Source: Gemmiger_A avium
Lineage (GTDB): Bacteria > Bacillota > Clostridia > Oscillospirales > Ruminococcaceae
Assembly: GCA_019114585.1 (NCBI GenBank)
Contig: DXFE01000088.1
Coordinates: forward strand, 1 to 29,544
DNA: 29,544 nucleotides
Reading direction: 5' to 3'
Under the pieces are notes generated by a model. That model saw nothing but the letters and a program-made list of their open reading frames with translations. It had not been told where the DNA came from and did no database searches. A program made the position numbers and the translations under genes. Below are positions 15,356 through 23,487 of this stretch, in pieces (positions within the stretch are counted from its first letter, which is position 1; every line of letters begins with the position of its first letter).

Positions 15356-15997
15356 TTATTGCGTTTCGCGGGGGATCAGAATCACCCGCTGGGCCCCATC
15401 GGTAAGCACCAGCAGCACCTGGCCGGGCTGCAGCCCTTTTTTGTCCAGCTGCCGGGCCAGCCAGGCTTCATCCTTGCCGCAAAGCCGCAGGTTCTCCGGG
15501 CAGGGCAGACCGTCTTCCAGCACCGGCAGCAGCGGCGGGGCGTCCGGCTGCGGCTGGGGCGGGGGATAAACGCTCAAAGTGCCGCTCGTCTCCACCGCCG
15601 CGTAGTCAATCCGGGTGGGATCAAAGGCCTGCCGGTCCCGCAGTGCCTCCATCAGGTCGCTGGCGGTAAAGCGCAGCCGCCGCAGGGCTGCCTGATCAAT
15701 CACCCCCTTGCGGATCACAATGACCGGGCTGCCCGCCATGATGCGCCCCAGCCGGGGCCGGCAGAACACCAGTGCGCTGCTGAAAAGTTCCAGCACCGCG
15801 ATCAGCAGCACCGGCACAATGCTGGCGGAAAGCGGCAGTTCGGTGGATTCGATAGAAATCGAGGCCAGGTTGGAGATCAGAATGGTGGACACCAGTTCCG
15901 AGGGCTGCAATTCCCCCAGCTGGCGTTTGCCCATCAGCCGCATAGTGCCGATCACCAGCACATAGATGAGGGCGGTGCGCACAACGGCGGTCAGCAT
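15356..15997 (-). CDS. DUF421 (YetF-like) membrane protein
   Basis: This 213-residue protein has about three N-terminal membrane segments and the DUF421 signature IGTMRLMGKRQLGELQPSEL (about 17-36), then LVSTILISNLASISIESTELP. A cytoplasmic part follows with GSPVIVIRKGVID, DLMEALR and a C-terminal domain after a proline-rich linker (PPPQPQPDAPP). ATG 15997 is chosen because GGAGGA lies about 8 bases upstream and homology begins there. An upstream in-frame extension would run through the divergent germination gene and is unlikely. In spore formers, DUF421 proteins (YetF, YdfS and those in spoVA-2mob operons) are linked to spore membranes and germination, as I recall. Its position next to a germinant receptor operon fits that. 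Confidence 0.88.
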   Translation of the reverse strand: MLTAVVRTALIYVLVIGTMRLMGKRQLGELQPSELVSTILISNLASISIESTELPLSASIVPVLLIAVLELFSSALVFCRPRLGRIMAGSPVIVIRKGVIDQAALRRLRFTASDLMEALRDRQAFDPTRIDYAAVETSGTLSVYPPPQPQPDAPPLLPVLEDGLPCPENLRLCGKDEAWLARQLDKKGLQPGQVLLVLTDGAQRVILIPRETQ

Positions 15998-16014
15998 AAC
16001 ACATTCCTCCTTGT

Positions 16015-16044
16015 GAGTAATCCGGCGATGCGGGCGGCATACTA
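16015..16044 (+). promoter_or_regulatory. Candidate sigma-G (forespore) promoter of the germination operon
   Basis: CATACTA (16038-16044) matches the sigma-G -10 consensus CATnHTA exactly. GAGTA (16015-16019) matches the -35 GHATR at four of five positions, with an 18-base spacer. The start would fall near 16050, at the ribosome binding site, giving a very short leader. No comparable sigma-A promoter is visible in the 65-base gap. Confidence 0.5.
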
Positions 16045-16062
16045 AACCGGGAGGTGACGCCC

Positions 16063-17526
16063 GTGTCTTTGGAAAAACTGTCCGGCAGCCTGCAGAAGGA
16101 TCTTCCGGTACTGAAACAGATGTTTGGCGATTCCATGGATCTGTATGCAAAAAATCTGCGGATCCGGGGTGTGGAGTGCGCCGCCTGCATGTTCGACGGC
16201 CTGTCCAGTACCGAAAAACTCTGGGTGATCCTGCTGGATCTTCTCAGCCGGGAGGGACCGCCCATGCCGGACGGTGCGGCCCTGACCAACTATATCCTGC
16301 ATGCCAGCGACCTGCCGGTGGAGGCCACGCCGGTGGAGACGTTCGACGACCTGGTTACCCGCATGACCGCCGGCATGACCGTCCTGCTGGTGGACGGCTG
16401 CCCAGTGGCCGTGGCGCTTTCCAGCCAGCTGCTGGCCTACCGTTCCGTGTCGGAACCCTCGGGGGAGGGCAATATCCGCGGTTCCCGGGAGGGCTTCTGC
16501 GATTTGCTGCGGGTCAATATCAGCCTGCTTCGCCGCCTGATCCGCACCCCCGACCTGGTGATCGAGATGCACACCGCCGGGGACCTGACCGGCACCGAGG
16601 TGGCCCTGTGCTACAACCGCCGCCTGGCCCCGCCCGAACTGGTGGAAAAGGTGCGCCGACGGCTGCAGAACACCAAAATCCCGCTGCTGCTGGATTCCAG
16701 CTACCTGGCCCCTTTCCTGCAAAAGGGGCCGTTCAGCTTCTTTCAGCAGGCCGGCTATACCGAGCGCTCCGCCGCGGCCTGCGCCAAAATCTGCGAGGGC
16801 AAGCTGGTGCTGTTGGTCAATGGCAGCCCCTTTGCCATGATCCTGCCCCATTTCTTTATTGAGAACTTTCAAAGCCTGGACGACTACGCCACCAAGGCCT
16901 ATTTCGCCAGCCTGCTGCGGGCCCTGAAATTCCTGGCCTTTCTGCTGGCGATGATGCTGCCTGGGGTGTATGTGGCCATTGCCCAATTTTCTCCGGAATT
17001 GTTCCCGCCCCAGCTGTTGTATAAGGTGGCGGCGGCGGAACGGGCCACCCCGCTGCCGCTGTTTCTGGAGATGATCTTTGTGCTCATCCTGCTGGAAATC
17101 GTGCGGGAAGCGGGCCTGCGCCTGCCCAAACCCATCGGCCACACGGTCAGCCTGGTGAGCGCACTGATTGTGGGCGATGCGGCCATCAATGCGGGGATTC
17201 TGAGCACGCCGGTGGTGATTGTGGCCGCTTTTACCTCCATCAGCATGTTTGTGATCCCGGCCCTCTATGAGCCCGCCACCGCTCTGCGGCTGCTGTTTAC
17301 CCTGGCGGGCGGGGTGGCCGGCCTGCTGGGGGTGGCCTGCATGTTTGCGGTGATGGCGGTCTCCGCCTGCAACACCGATTTTCTCGGGATGCCCTATACC
17401 GCCCCGCTGGTTCCGGCCCGGCCCGGGATGCTGCGGGACGGGATGTTCCGCTTTTCCTGGCGGGTGCTGGCCCGCCGCCCCTATACCATACGGGAAGAGG
17501 TGCCGCCCCATGAAACCGAAGATTAG
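16063..17526 (+). CDS. GerA-family spore germination receptor subunit A
   Basis: This is a 487-residue protein. The N-terminal soluble domain (about 1-285) begins SLEKLSGSLQKDLPVLKQMF and contains the GerA-family elements SEPSGEGNIRGSREGF, LIRTPDLVIEMH and FLQKGPFSFFQQAGYTER. A C-terminal membrane region (about 285-470) has about five hydrophobic segments, including VREAGLRLPKPIGHTVSLVS and VGDAAINAGILSTPVVIVAA. In spores, GerA subunits sit in the inner membrane and form the ion channel of the germinant receptor. GTG 16063 is chosen because GGGAGG ends about 8 bases before it; an upstream GTG at 16054 overlaps that site. SpoVAF is a homologue and a possible alternative, but the GerB- and GerC-like genes directly downstream favour a complete receptor. 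Confidence 0.92.
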   Translation: MSLEKLSGSLQKDLPVLKQMFGDSMDLYAKNLRIRGVECAACMFDGLSSTEKLWVILLDLLSREGPPMPDGAALTNYILHASDLPVEATPVETFDDLVTRMTAGMTVLLVDGCPVAVALSSQLLAYRSVSEPSGEGNIRGSREGFCDLLRVNISLLRRLIRTPDLVIEMHTAGDLTGTEVALCYNRRLAPPELVEKVRRRLQNTKIPLLLDSSYLAPFLQKGPFSFFQQAGYTERSAAACAKICEGKLVLLVNGSPFAMILPHFFIENFQSLDDYATKAYFASLLRALKFLAFLLAMMLPGVYVAIAQFSPELFPPQLLYKVAAAERATPLPLFLEMIFVLILLEIVREAGLRLPKPIGHTVSLVSALIVGDAAINAGILSTPVVIVAAFTSISMFVIPALYEPATALRLLFTLAGGVAGLLGVACMFAVMAVSACNTDFLGMPYTAPLVPARPGMLRDGMFRFSWRVLARRPYTIREEVPPHETED

Positions 17527-18484
17527 CCTGCGCCAGCAGGGGCTGGTGGTGTTTACCGCCCTGCTGGCCCCGCTGCTTCTGCAGACCCATCCCACCGGTG
17601 CGTGCGCACAGGTCACGGTGCTGGCCTGTGCGCTGGCGGTACCGGTGCTCTGGATTCTGCTGCTGCCCGCGGGCCGGGGTCTGGCGCCCGACGGGCCGGT
17701 GCTCTGCCGGGGTGCCTTTGCCGCGGCGCTGGCGGTATCGGTGGCCTGCCAGCTTTACCAGGCCCAGCGCTTTTACAGCGATACCACCGAAACGGAACTC
17801 TCCCTGTTCTGGTACACAGCGGTGGTGGCTGCGGCGGTGCTGTACGGGGTGCATGCGGGGCTGGGCGGCATAACCCGCACCGCCAATGTGTTCCTGTGGG
17901 CCTGCGGCGGCGGCGCGGTTCTGCTGCTTCTGTCGGTGTTGGGGCAGCTGCGGGTCAGCAGCCTGCAGGTGGTGGCCTCGCCGCAGACCCAGCTGTGGCA
18001 GGCGCTGCCCGCCCGGCTGCTGCTTGTACCGGAATTCCTGCTGCCCGCCTGGCTGGCGCCCACGCCCCGCCAGGGCCAGCGGGTCACGGCGGCGGTGCTG
18101 GCAGGCTGGGCGGTGGTGGCCGCCGCGCTGGCAGTGCTGGGGGAAGCGGTGCTGGGCGCGGGCTATGCCGACCAGAGCCACCCGGTCTACACGGTGGCCC
18201 GGCTGGGCGGAGTGTCGGTGTTCCGGCGGCTGGACGCGGTGCATGTCGCCATCTGGATGCTGCTGGCACTGCTGCGGCTGATGCTCAGTACCTGGGCGCT
18301 GCTTCGCCTGCTGCAGGGGCTGCTGCCCACCGCCCGCTCCCGCTGGCTGCTGATTCCGGGCGGCGCCGCCCTGGCTGCGCTGCTGGGAACATGCACCGCA
18401 CAGCAGATGGAATGGGTGTGCGGCGATTTGCTGGCTCTGGCGCTGGCGGCCGCCCTGCTGCCCAAAAGGAGGAAAACCCCATGA
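17510..18484 (+). CDS. GerB-family spore germination receptor subunit (amino-acid-transporter-like)
   Basis: This 324-residue, very hydrophobic protein has about ten membrane segments and an APC-transporter-like layout, as in GerAB/GrkB proteins. The start (KISLRQQGLVVFTALLAP) and the stretch LGGVSVFRRLDAVHVAIWML (about 227-246) match the GerB pattern. In known receptors this subunit binds the germinant amino acid. ATG 17510 lies 17 bases inside the end of the A-subunit gene, and the stop overlaps the next start (ATGA), so all three subunits are coupled. The sequence is strongly biased to Leu, Ala and GC-rich codons. The germinant cannot be read from the sequence. Confidence 0.88.
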   Translation: MKPKISLRQQGLVVFTALLAPLLLQTHPTGACAQVTVLACALAVPVLWILLLPAGRGLAPDGPVLCRGAFAAALAVSVACQLYQAQRFYSDTTETELSLFWYTAVVAAAVLYGVHAGLGGITRTANVFLWACGGGAVLLLLSVLGQLRVSSLQVVASPQTQLWQALPARLLLVPEFLLPAWLAPTPRQGQRVTAAVLAGWAVVAAALAVLGEAVLGAGYADQSHPVYTVARLGGVSVFRRLDAVHVAIWMLLALLRLMLSTWALLRLLQGLLPTARSRWLLIPGGAALAALLGTCTAQQMEWVCGDLLALALAAALLPKRRKTP

Positions 18485-19515
18485 AACATGCCAAACTGCT
18501 GCTGGCGGTTCTGCTTTTGCTGCTGACCTCCGGCTGTGCCGGGGAACCGCTCAGCGGCCGGGCGGTGGTCAACACCCTGTATCTGGATTGGAATAAAACC
18601 GGCTGGCAGGCGGTGCTGGTGTATGTAACCAGCAGCGCCAGCGCCGACGCAGGCCAGGCAAAACCCGAGGCACTGGTGCTTTCCGGGCAGGGGGCCACGG
18701 TGGCGGATGCGCTGCAGGATGCCCAGTCTGCCAGCCCGCTCACTGCCTTTTACGGCCAGAACGAACTTCTCCTGCTGGGGCCGGGCGCGCAGGGCCAGGC
18801 CATGTATGAGGCCTGCGCCTATCTGTCCAACGACAGCGCGGGCCGCCCTAATATGGCGGTGTTCGGCGTACAGACGCTGGCCGAGGACTGGCAGCCCGCA
18901 TCCGGCGAGGATCGGTATGCCCTGCTGCGGCAGCTGGAGCAGGCGGCAGGGGAGAGCCTGTATACCCAGCGTCTCTATCGCCTGGCCGGGGCCGAAGCCG
19001 GAATTCTGCCCTGTTTGGAGGTAGACTGCCGCGCCGGTACCGCCGTGCCGGGGGATACCCGGCTTTTCCTGGGCGGGCAGTGCGCCGCTGTGTGGGACCG
19101 GAAGGCCACCGCCCTGGCTGCCCTGATCGAGGGGCAGGTGCGCAGCGTTTCGCTGGAAGCGTCCACCGGCCGCGGCCCGGTACGGTATACGCTGGAACTG
19201 CCGCTGCTGGGCTGGGAGCCTTCCCTGGATACCCTGACTCTGAACGCCTGCCTGAGCGGCTATCTGAAAAATCTGACCGACTCCGGCGGGCTGATCCACA
19301 CCGGCAAACAGGAACTGGCGGACGAAATCGCCGCACAGCTGGAAGAAACCGCCCGCCGCATTACCCGGCAGACCTTCGGGCAGGGTCAGGATCTGCTGCG
19401 GATGGGATTCTGGCTGCGCAGCCGGGACGCGGCAGCCTGCGCCGAACTGGAACGCGCGGGCCGCTGGTACGCCCCAGACCGGATCGAATGGGAAGTTCGG
19501 CTGCGCGCACTGTAA
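18481..19515 (+). CDS. GerC-family spore germination lipoprotein
   Basis: This 344-residue protein starts with a lipoprotein signal peptide. A basic N-terminus and hydrophobic core lead to the lipobox LTSGC, with Cys19 the predicted lipid-modified residue. The mature part begins GEPLSGRAVVNTLYLDW, typical of GerC proteins, which are attached to the outer face of the spore inner membrane and stabilise the receptor. The C-terminal helical domain (about 265-344) includes ELADEIAAQLEETARRI and QDLLRMGFWLRS. ATG 18481 overlaps the stop of the B-subunit gene. A longer open frame upstream has no support. No terminator follows, and the hprK promoter begins 16 bases after the stop. Confidence 0.9.
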   Translation: MKHAKLLLAVLLLLLTSGCAGEPLSGRAVVNTLYLDWNKTGWQAVLVYVTSSASADAGQAKPEALVLSGQGATVADALQDAQSASPLTAFYGQNELLLLGPGAQGQAMYEACAYLSNDSAGRPNMAVFGVQTLAEDWQPASGEDRYALLRQLEQAAGESLYTQRLYRLAGAEAGILPCLEVDCRAGTAVPGDTRLFLGGQCAAVWDRKATALAALIEGQVRSVSLEASTGRGPVRYTLELPLLGWEPSLDTLTLNACLSGYLKNLTDSGGLIHTGKQELADEIAAQLEETARRITRQTFGQGQDLLRMGFWLRSRDAAACAELERAGRWYAPDRIEWEVRLRAL

Positions 19516-19530
19516 AGACGAAAAAGGAAA

Positions 19531-19559
19531 TTGCCAATCGGGGTAAATTCATATATAAT
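19531..19559 (+). promoter_or_regulatory. Sigma-A promoter of the hprK-pfkA gene row
   Basis: TTGCCA (19531-19536), a 17-base spacer and a perfect TATAAT (19554-19559). The leader of about 85 bases contains a perfect 10-bp hairpin (19581-19590 with 19596-19605, loop AGGCC) without a T run. Confidence 0.85.
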
Positions 19560-19649
19560 AGAAGATGTAATTCCGTACAGCCCGGCGGCCAGGCCGGCCG
19601 CCGGGAAGCGGGAAAAACTTCCATGCAAAAAATGGGAAAGGGTGTTGGT

Positions 19650-20570
19650 ATGCCGCAATTTTCTGTGCCTCTGAGTTACCTGGTTGAACATATGAATCTG
19701 GAAGTCGCCTATGCCCCCCGGGATCTGAAAGACATCCCGGTCTGTTCGGCGGACGTGCACCGGCCCGGCCTGGTTCTGGCCGGCTATTACCAGTACTTCG
19801 ATTCGCTGCGCATCCAGATCTGCGGTATGGCGGAAATGTCCTTTTTGCAGGAGGTCACGCCGGAACAGCGAGCCATCCATGTGGACAAGCTGTTCTCCAT
19901 GCACCCGCCTGCCCTGATCGTCAGCCGCGGCATTGAACCGCTGGCGGAAATGTACGAGTGTGCCAAGAAGTATGAGGTAGCGCTGCTGCGTTCCACCGAG
20001 AGTACCTCCACCATGATGAGCGGCCTGATCAGCATTCTGAATGTGGAACTGGCCCCCCGTGTTACCCGGCACGGCGTTCTGGTTGAGGTCTACGGCGAAG
20101 GCATTCTGATCCTGGGCGACAGCGGCGTGGGCAAAAGCGAAACCGCCGTGGAGCTGGTCAAGCGCGGCCACCGTCTGATTGCCGACGACGCGGTGGATCT
20201 GCGCCGGGTGTCCAACCGGTCGATCGTGGGCCGCGCGCCGGAAAATATCCGCCACTTTATCGAACTGCGGGGCATTGGCATCGTGAACGTGGCCCGGATG
20301 TTCGGTATCGGCGCGGTCAAGGTCAGCGAAAAGGTAGACCTGGTGGTGGAACTGGAGCCCTGGGACAAGACCAAGAACTACAGCCGTACCGGCCTGGAGA
20401 CTGAGACCTACGATATTCTGGGGGTCAAGATCCCCAGCACCGTGATCCCGGTCATGCCCGGACGTAACCTGGCGGTTATTCTGGAGACGGCGGCCATCAA
20501 CAACCGCCAGAAGAAGATGGGCTACAACGCGGCCCAGGAACTGCTGAACCGATTGGGCCTGCAGGAGTAA
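19650..20570 (+). CDS. hprK: HPr kinase/phosphorylase
   Basis: This 306-residue enzyme phosphorylates and dephosphorylates HPr at its regulatory serine, the signal for carbon catabolite repression in Firmicutes. The N-terminal domain (1-128) is followed by the catalytic domain with His141 (TRHGVLVEVYG), the P-loop GDSGVGKS (156-163), ADDAVDLRR (178-186) and the HprK signature GRAPENIRHFIELRGIGIVN (194-213). ATG 19650 is chosen because AAAGGG lies 7 bases upstream and family members begin near the FSVPLSYLVE stretch. The in-frame ATGs at 19623 and 19632 have poorer sites. It heads the gene row with glk and pfkA, a sensible grouping for sugar control. Confidence 0.96.
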   Translation: MPQFSVPLSYLVEHMNLEVAYAPRDLKDIPVCSADVHRPGLVLAGYYQYFDSLRIQICGMAEMSFLQEVTPEQRAIHVDKLFSMHPPALIVSRGIEPLAEMYECAKKYEVALLRSTESTSTMMSGLISILNVELAPRVTRHGVLVEVYGEGILILGDSGVGKSETAVELVKRGHRLIADDAVDLRRVSNRSIVGRAPENIRHFIELRGIGIVNVARMFGIGAVKVSEKVDLVVELEPWDKTKNYSRTGLETETYDILGVKIPSTVIPVMPGRNLAVILETAAINNRQKKMGYNAAQELLNRLGLQE

Positions 20571-20611
20571 CAGGGGATTGCGTTAGGAATACATTGTAAG
20601 GAGTGTTTCAT

Positions 20612-21577
20612 ATGACATACTATACCATTGGCGTAGATCTGGGCGGTACCACCATTACCGCGGGCCTTGTGAATGAGGAGTCCCACATCGTCTATAAGAA
20701 AACCTGCGACACCAATCTGCCCCGTCCGGCGCAGGAGGTGGAACAGGCCATCGCCGATCTGTGCCGCCAGGTGGTGGAAGAAGCGGGCGTTTCCTGGGAA
20801 GCCATCCGCTGGGTGGGCGTTGGTACCCCCGGCAGCGTGAACGCCGAGAGCGGCATTGTGGAATTCAACGCCAACTTCGGTTACAACAACTGGGCCCTGC
20901 GTGCCAACATCCAGGCGCTGCTGGGCTGTGACGTGTACATTGAGAACGATGCCAACGCCGCTGCCTACGGCGAGTACATTGCCGGCGCGGCCAAGGGCGC
21001 CAAGTATGCCGTGGTCATCACCCTGGGCACCGGTATCGGCGGCGGCATCATCATCGACGGCAAGATCTTCTCCGGCTTCAACTACGCCGGTGCCGAGCTG
21101 GGCCACACCGTGATCCAGATGGACGGCCGTCCCTGCATGTGCGGGCGCAAGGGCTGCTGGGAGAAGTACGCCTCTGCCCGTGCTCTTACTGAGGACACCC
21201 GTATCGCCATGCAGTCCAATCCCCAGAACATGATGTGGACCCTGGTGGACGGGGATATCAACAAGGTAAACGCCAAAACCGCCTTTGACGGCATGCGCGC
21301 CGGCGACCCGCTGGCTACCCAGGTGGTCAAGGACTTTGTCAAATATGTGGCCTGCGGCCTGACCAACATCATCAACATCTTCCAGCCGGAGATCATCTGC
21401 ATCGGCGGCGGCGTGTCCAAGGAGGGCGAGACCCTGCTGGCCCCGGTACGGGCGCTGGTGGACCTGGAAGAGTACGCCCGCAACGGCGAGCGCCGGGTGA
21501 CCATCAAGGCCGCCGAACTGCGCAACGACGCAGGTGTTGTGGGCGCGGCCAGCCTGGGAAATCAGAACAGAAAGTGA
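20612..21577 (+). CDS. glk: ROK-family glucokinase
   Basis: This 321-residue protein has the N-terminal phosphate-binding motif GVDLGGTT (7-14), GVGTPGSVN, the catalytic-Asp stretch ENDANAAAYGEYIAG, and the ROK zinc-binding signature GRPCMCGRKGCWEKYAS (about 171-187), preceded by GAELGHTVI. ROK glucokinases phosphorylate glucose with ATP. Sugar specificity cannot be fully proved from sequence, but the length and the ELGH...CMCG arrangement fit glucokinase better than NagC/XylR repressors, and no DNA-binding domain is present. ATG 20612 follows AAGGAG at 9 bases; an upstream GTG at 20603 is too close to that site. It lies 41 bases after hprK with no terminator. Confidence 0.93.
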   Translation: MTYYTIGVDLGGTTITAGLVNEESHIVYKKTCDTNLPRPAQEVEQAIADLCRQVVEEAGVSWEAIRWVGVGTPGSVNAESGIVEFNANFGYNNWALRANIQALLGCDVYIENDANAAAYGEYIAGAAKGAKYAVVITLGTGIGGGIIIDGKIFSGFNYAGAELGHTVIQMDGRPCMCGRKGCWEKYASARALTEDTRIAMQSNPQNMMWTLVDGDINKVNAKTAFDGMRAGDPLATQVVKDFVKYVACGLTNIINIFQPEIICIGGGVSKEGETLLAPVRALVDLEEYARNGERRVTIKAAELRNDAGVVGAASLGNQNRK

Positions 21578-21587
21578 GGCCCCTTTT

Positions 21588-22505
21588 GTGACCGATTCTG
21601 AGCAGTCTCTTTCCGCTTTGCAGCAGTTTGCCGCAGAGCGGGGCATTTCCGCCCGGCCCGGTGTGCCGCTGGCGGGCTATACTACCTTCCGTATCGGCGG
21701 CCCGGCCGGCTTGCTGTGCGAGCCGGAAGACGAAGCTTCGCTGCTTGCCCTGATGGGGGAGGCACACCGGCTGGGTGTGCGGTACTATCTGCTGGGCAAC
21801 GGTTCCAACGTGCTGTTTGCAGACGAGGGCTTCGACGGCGCGGTGATCCGCACCTCCCGGGCGCTGAACAGCGTCTGCGCCGAGGGGGACTCTATCACGG
21901 CGGGGGCGGGCGTGCTGTTGACGCGGGTCTGCACCGTCGCCCGGGATGCCGGCCTGACCGGCCTGGAATTTGCCTATGGTATCCCCGGCACGGTGGGCGG
22001 CGCGGTGTATATGAATGCGGGCGCTTACGGTGGGGAAATGCGGGATGTGCTGGCTTCGGTACGTTTCCTGGATGAGGAAGGCCAGGTAAAGGAACTGCCC
22101 GCGGACCAGCTGGCTCTGGGCTACCGCACCAGCATTTTTGAATCCCGGCCCTGGTGCGTACTCAGCGCCCGGTTCGGTCTGCGTGCCGGCAATGTGCAGG
22201 AGATCAGCGCGGCCATGGAAGATTACATGTCCCGCCGCAAGTCCAAACAGCCGCTGGAACTGCCCAGTGCGGGCAGTACCTTCAAACGCCCGGTGGGGGC
22301 GTTTGCCGGTGCCCTGATCGACCAGTGCGGTCTGCGGGGATTCCGGATCGGGGATGCCGCCATCAGTGAAAAGCATTGCGGCTTTGTGGTAAACCTGGGG
22401 CAGGCTACCTGCCAGGATGTACTGCGGCTGACCGACGAGGTCTGCCGGATTGTAAAGGAAAAGACCGGATTTACCCTGGAAAAGGAGATCCGGGTAGTGC
22501 GCTGA
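21588..22505 (+). CDS. murB: UDP-N-acetylenolpyruvoylglucosamine reductase
   Basis: This 305-residue FAD enzyme reduces UDP-GlcNAc-enolpyruvate to UDP-MurNAc with NADPH, the second committed step of peptidoglycan precursor synthesis. FAD-site motifs are YTTFRIGGPA (31-40), LLGNGSNVL (68-76) and GIPGTVGGAVYMNAGAYGGE (131-150). YRTSIF (179-184) and the catalytic Ser230 in SAGSTFKRP place it with the type II (Staphylococcus/Bacillus-like) enzymes. GTG 21588 is chosen because GAGG lies 8 bases upstream, in the last codons of glk. An upstream extension would overlap glk and add non-homologous sequence. It is 10 bases from glk and 33 from rapZ. Confidence 0.97.
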   Translation: MTDSEQSLSALQQFAAERGISARPGVPLAGYTTFRIGGPAGLLCEPEDEASLLALMGEAHRLGVRYYLLGNGSNVLFADEGFDGAVIRTSRALNSVCAEGDSITAGAGVLLTRVCTVARDAGLTGLEFAYGIPGTVGGAVYMNAGAYGGEMRDVLASVRFLDEEGQVKELPADQLALGYRTSIFESRPWCVLSARFGLRAGNVQEISAAMEDYMSRRKSKQPLELPSAGSTFKRPVGAFAGALIDQCGLRGFRIGDAAISEKHCGFVVNLGQATCQDVLRLTDEVCRIVKEKTGFTLEKEIRVVR

Positions 22506-22538
22506 GCGGCAGCCCGGCGCAGGGGAGGGAACAAGGAA

Positions 22539-23402
22539 GTGGAATTGCTGATCGTGACCGGGCTTTCCGGTGCGGGCAAGTCGGTGGCGATGCACGCGCT
22601 GGAGGACATCGGCTATTTCTGTATTGACAATATCCCCGCGGGGCTTTTGTCCCGCCTGGTGGACTTTGCCCAGCAGAGCGAAACTCTGCTGCAGAAGGTG
22701 GCGGTGGGCCTGGACGTGCGCAGCGCCCGCTCCAGCCGGGAACTGATTCAGGCGCTCGGCGAGCTGGACCGCCAGCAGGCCGAGTTTCAGGTGCTGTTTC
22801 TGGACGCGTCGGACGAGGTGCTGCAGCGCCGCTACAAGGAAACCCGCCGCCGCCATCCCATGAGCATCAGCGAGGGATTGTCCACCACCGAGGCCCTGGC
22901 CCGGGAGCGGCAGATCCTGCGTCCGCTGTATGAGCACGCCAACTATATTCTGGATACCTCGCTGCTTTCCCCGGCGCAGAATAAGCAGCGGATCTGTGCG
23001 CTGTTCCTGAACAACCGGCAGCACTCCATGGCGCTGACCGTGCTGTCCTTCGGCTTCAAGTACGGTACGCCCAAAGAGGCGGACATTATCTGGGATGTGC
23101 GCTGTCTGCCCAATCCCTATTACGTGCCTGAACTGAAAGAAAAGACTGGCCTGGACCAGGAAGTGGTGGATTACGTGATGGCCAGCGAGGCCTCGCAGCA
23201 GCTGCTGACCAAGCTGCAGGAACTGCTGGCGCTGACCCTGCCTCTCTATGTAAAGGAGGGCAAAAGCCAGCTTACCATTGCCATCGGCTGCACCGGCGGC
23301 AAACACCGGTCCATTACCTTTGCCCGCCTGCTGGCGGACTATTGCGAAAAGCTGGGGTATGCCCCGGTCGTACAGCACCGGGATGCAAACCGTACCAGCT
23401 GA
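22539..23402 (+). CDS. rapZ: RapZ/YvcJ-family nucleotide-binding protein
   Basis: This 287-residue P-loop protein has the Walker A motif GLSGAGKS (8-15) and the family stretch ALEDIGYFCIDNIPAGLL (20-37). It also has FLDASDEVLQRRYKETRRRHP, and the C-terminal GCTGGKHRSITFARLLADYC and HRDANRTS. RapZ is an RNase adaptor controlling glmS in E. coli. The Bacillus homologue YvcJ hydrolyses GTP and affects competence, and its role in Clostridia is not settled. GTG 22539 follows GGGGAGGGA. In most Firmicutes yvcK lies between this gene and whiA; here the gap to whiA is 85 bases and yvcK is absent. Confidence 0.96.
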   Translation: MELLIVTGLSGAGKSVAMHALEDIGYFCIDNIPAGLLSRLVDFAQQSETLLQKVAVGLDVRSARSSRELIQALGELDRQQAEFQVLFLDASDEVLQRRYKETRRRHPMSISEGLSTTEALARERQILRPLYEHANYILDTSLLSPAQNKQRICALFLNNRQHSMALTVLSFGFKYGTPKEADIIWDVRCLPNPYYVPELKEKTGLDQEVVDYVMASEASQQLLTKLQELLALTLPLYVKEGKSQLTIAIGCTGGKHRSITFARLLADYCEKLGYAPVVQHRDANRTS

Positions 23403-23487
23403 ACCGGCTTTTTATCAGAAGTATCAGGCGCCGCGCGATGCCCGGGCAGGGTGTCGGGCGGCGCTGCTTAAAAGGAGATTTCACGCC

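Noticed and set aside
21504..23378. A 624-codon minus-strand frame under murB and rapZ
   Set aside because: It is antisense to two firmly identified genes and crosses their boundary.
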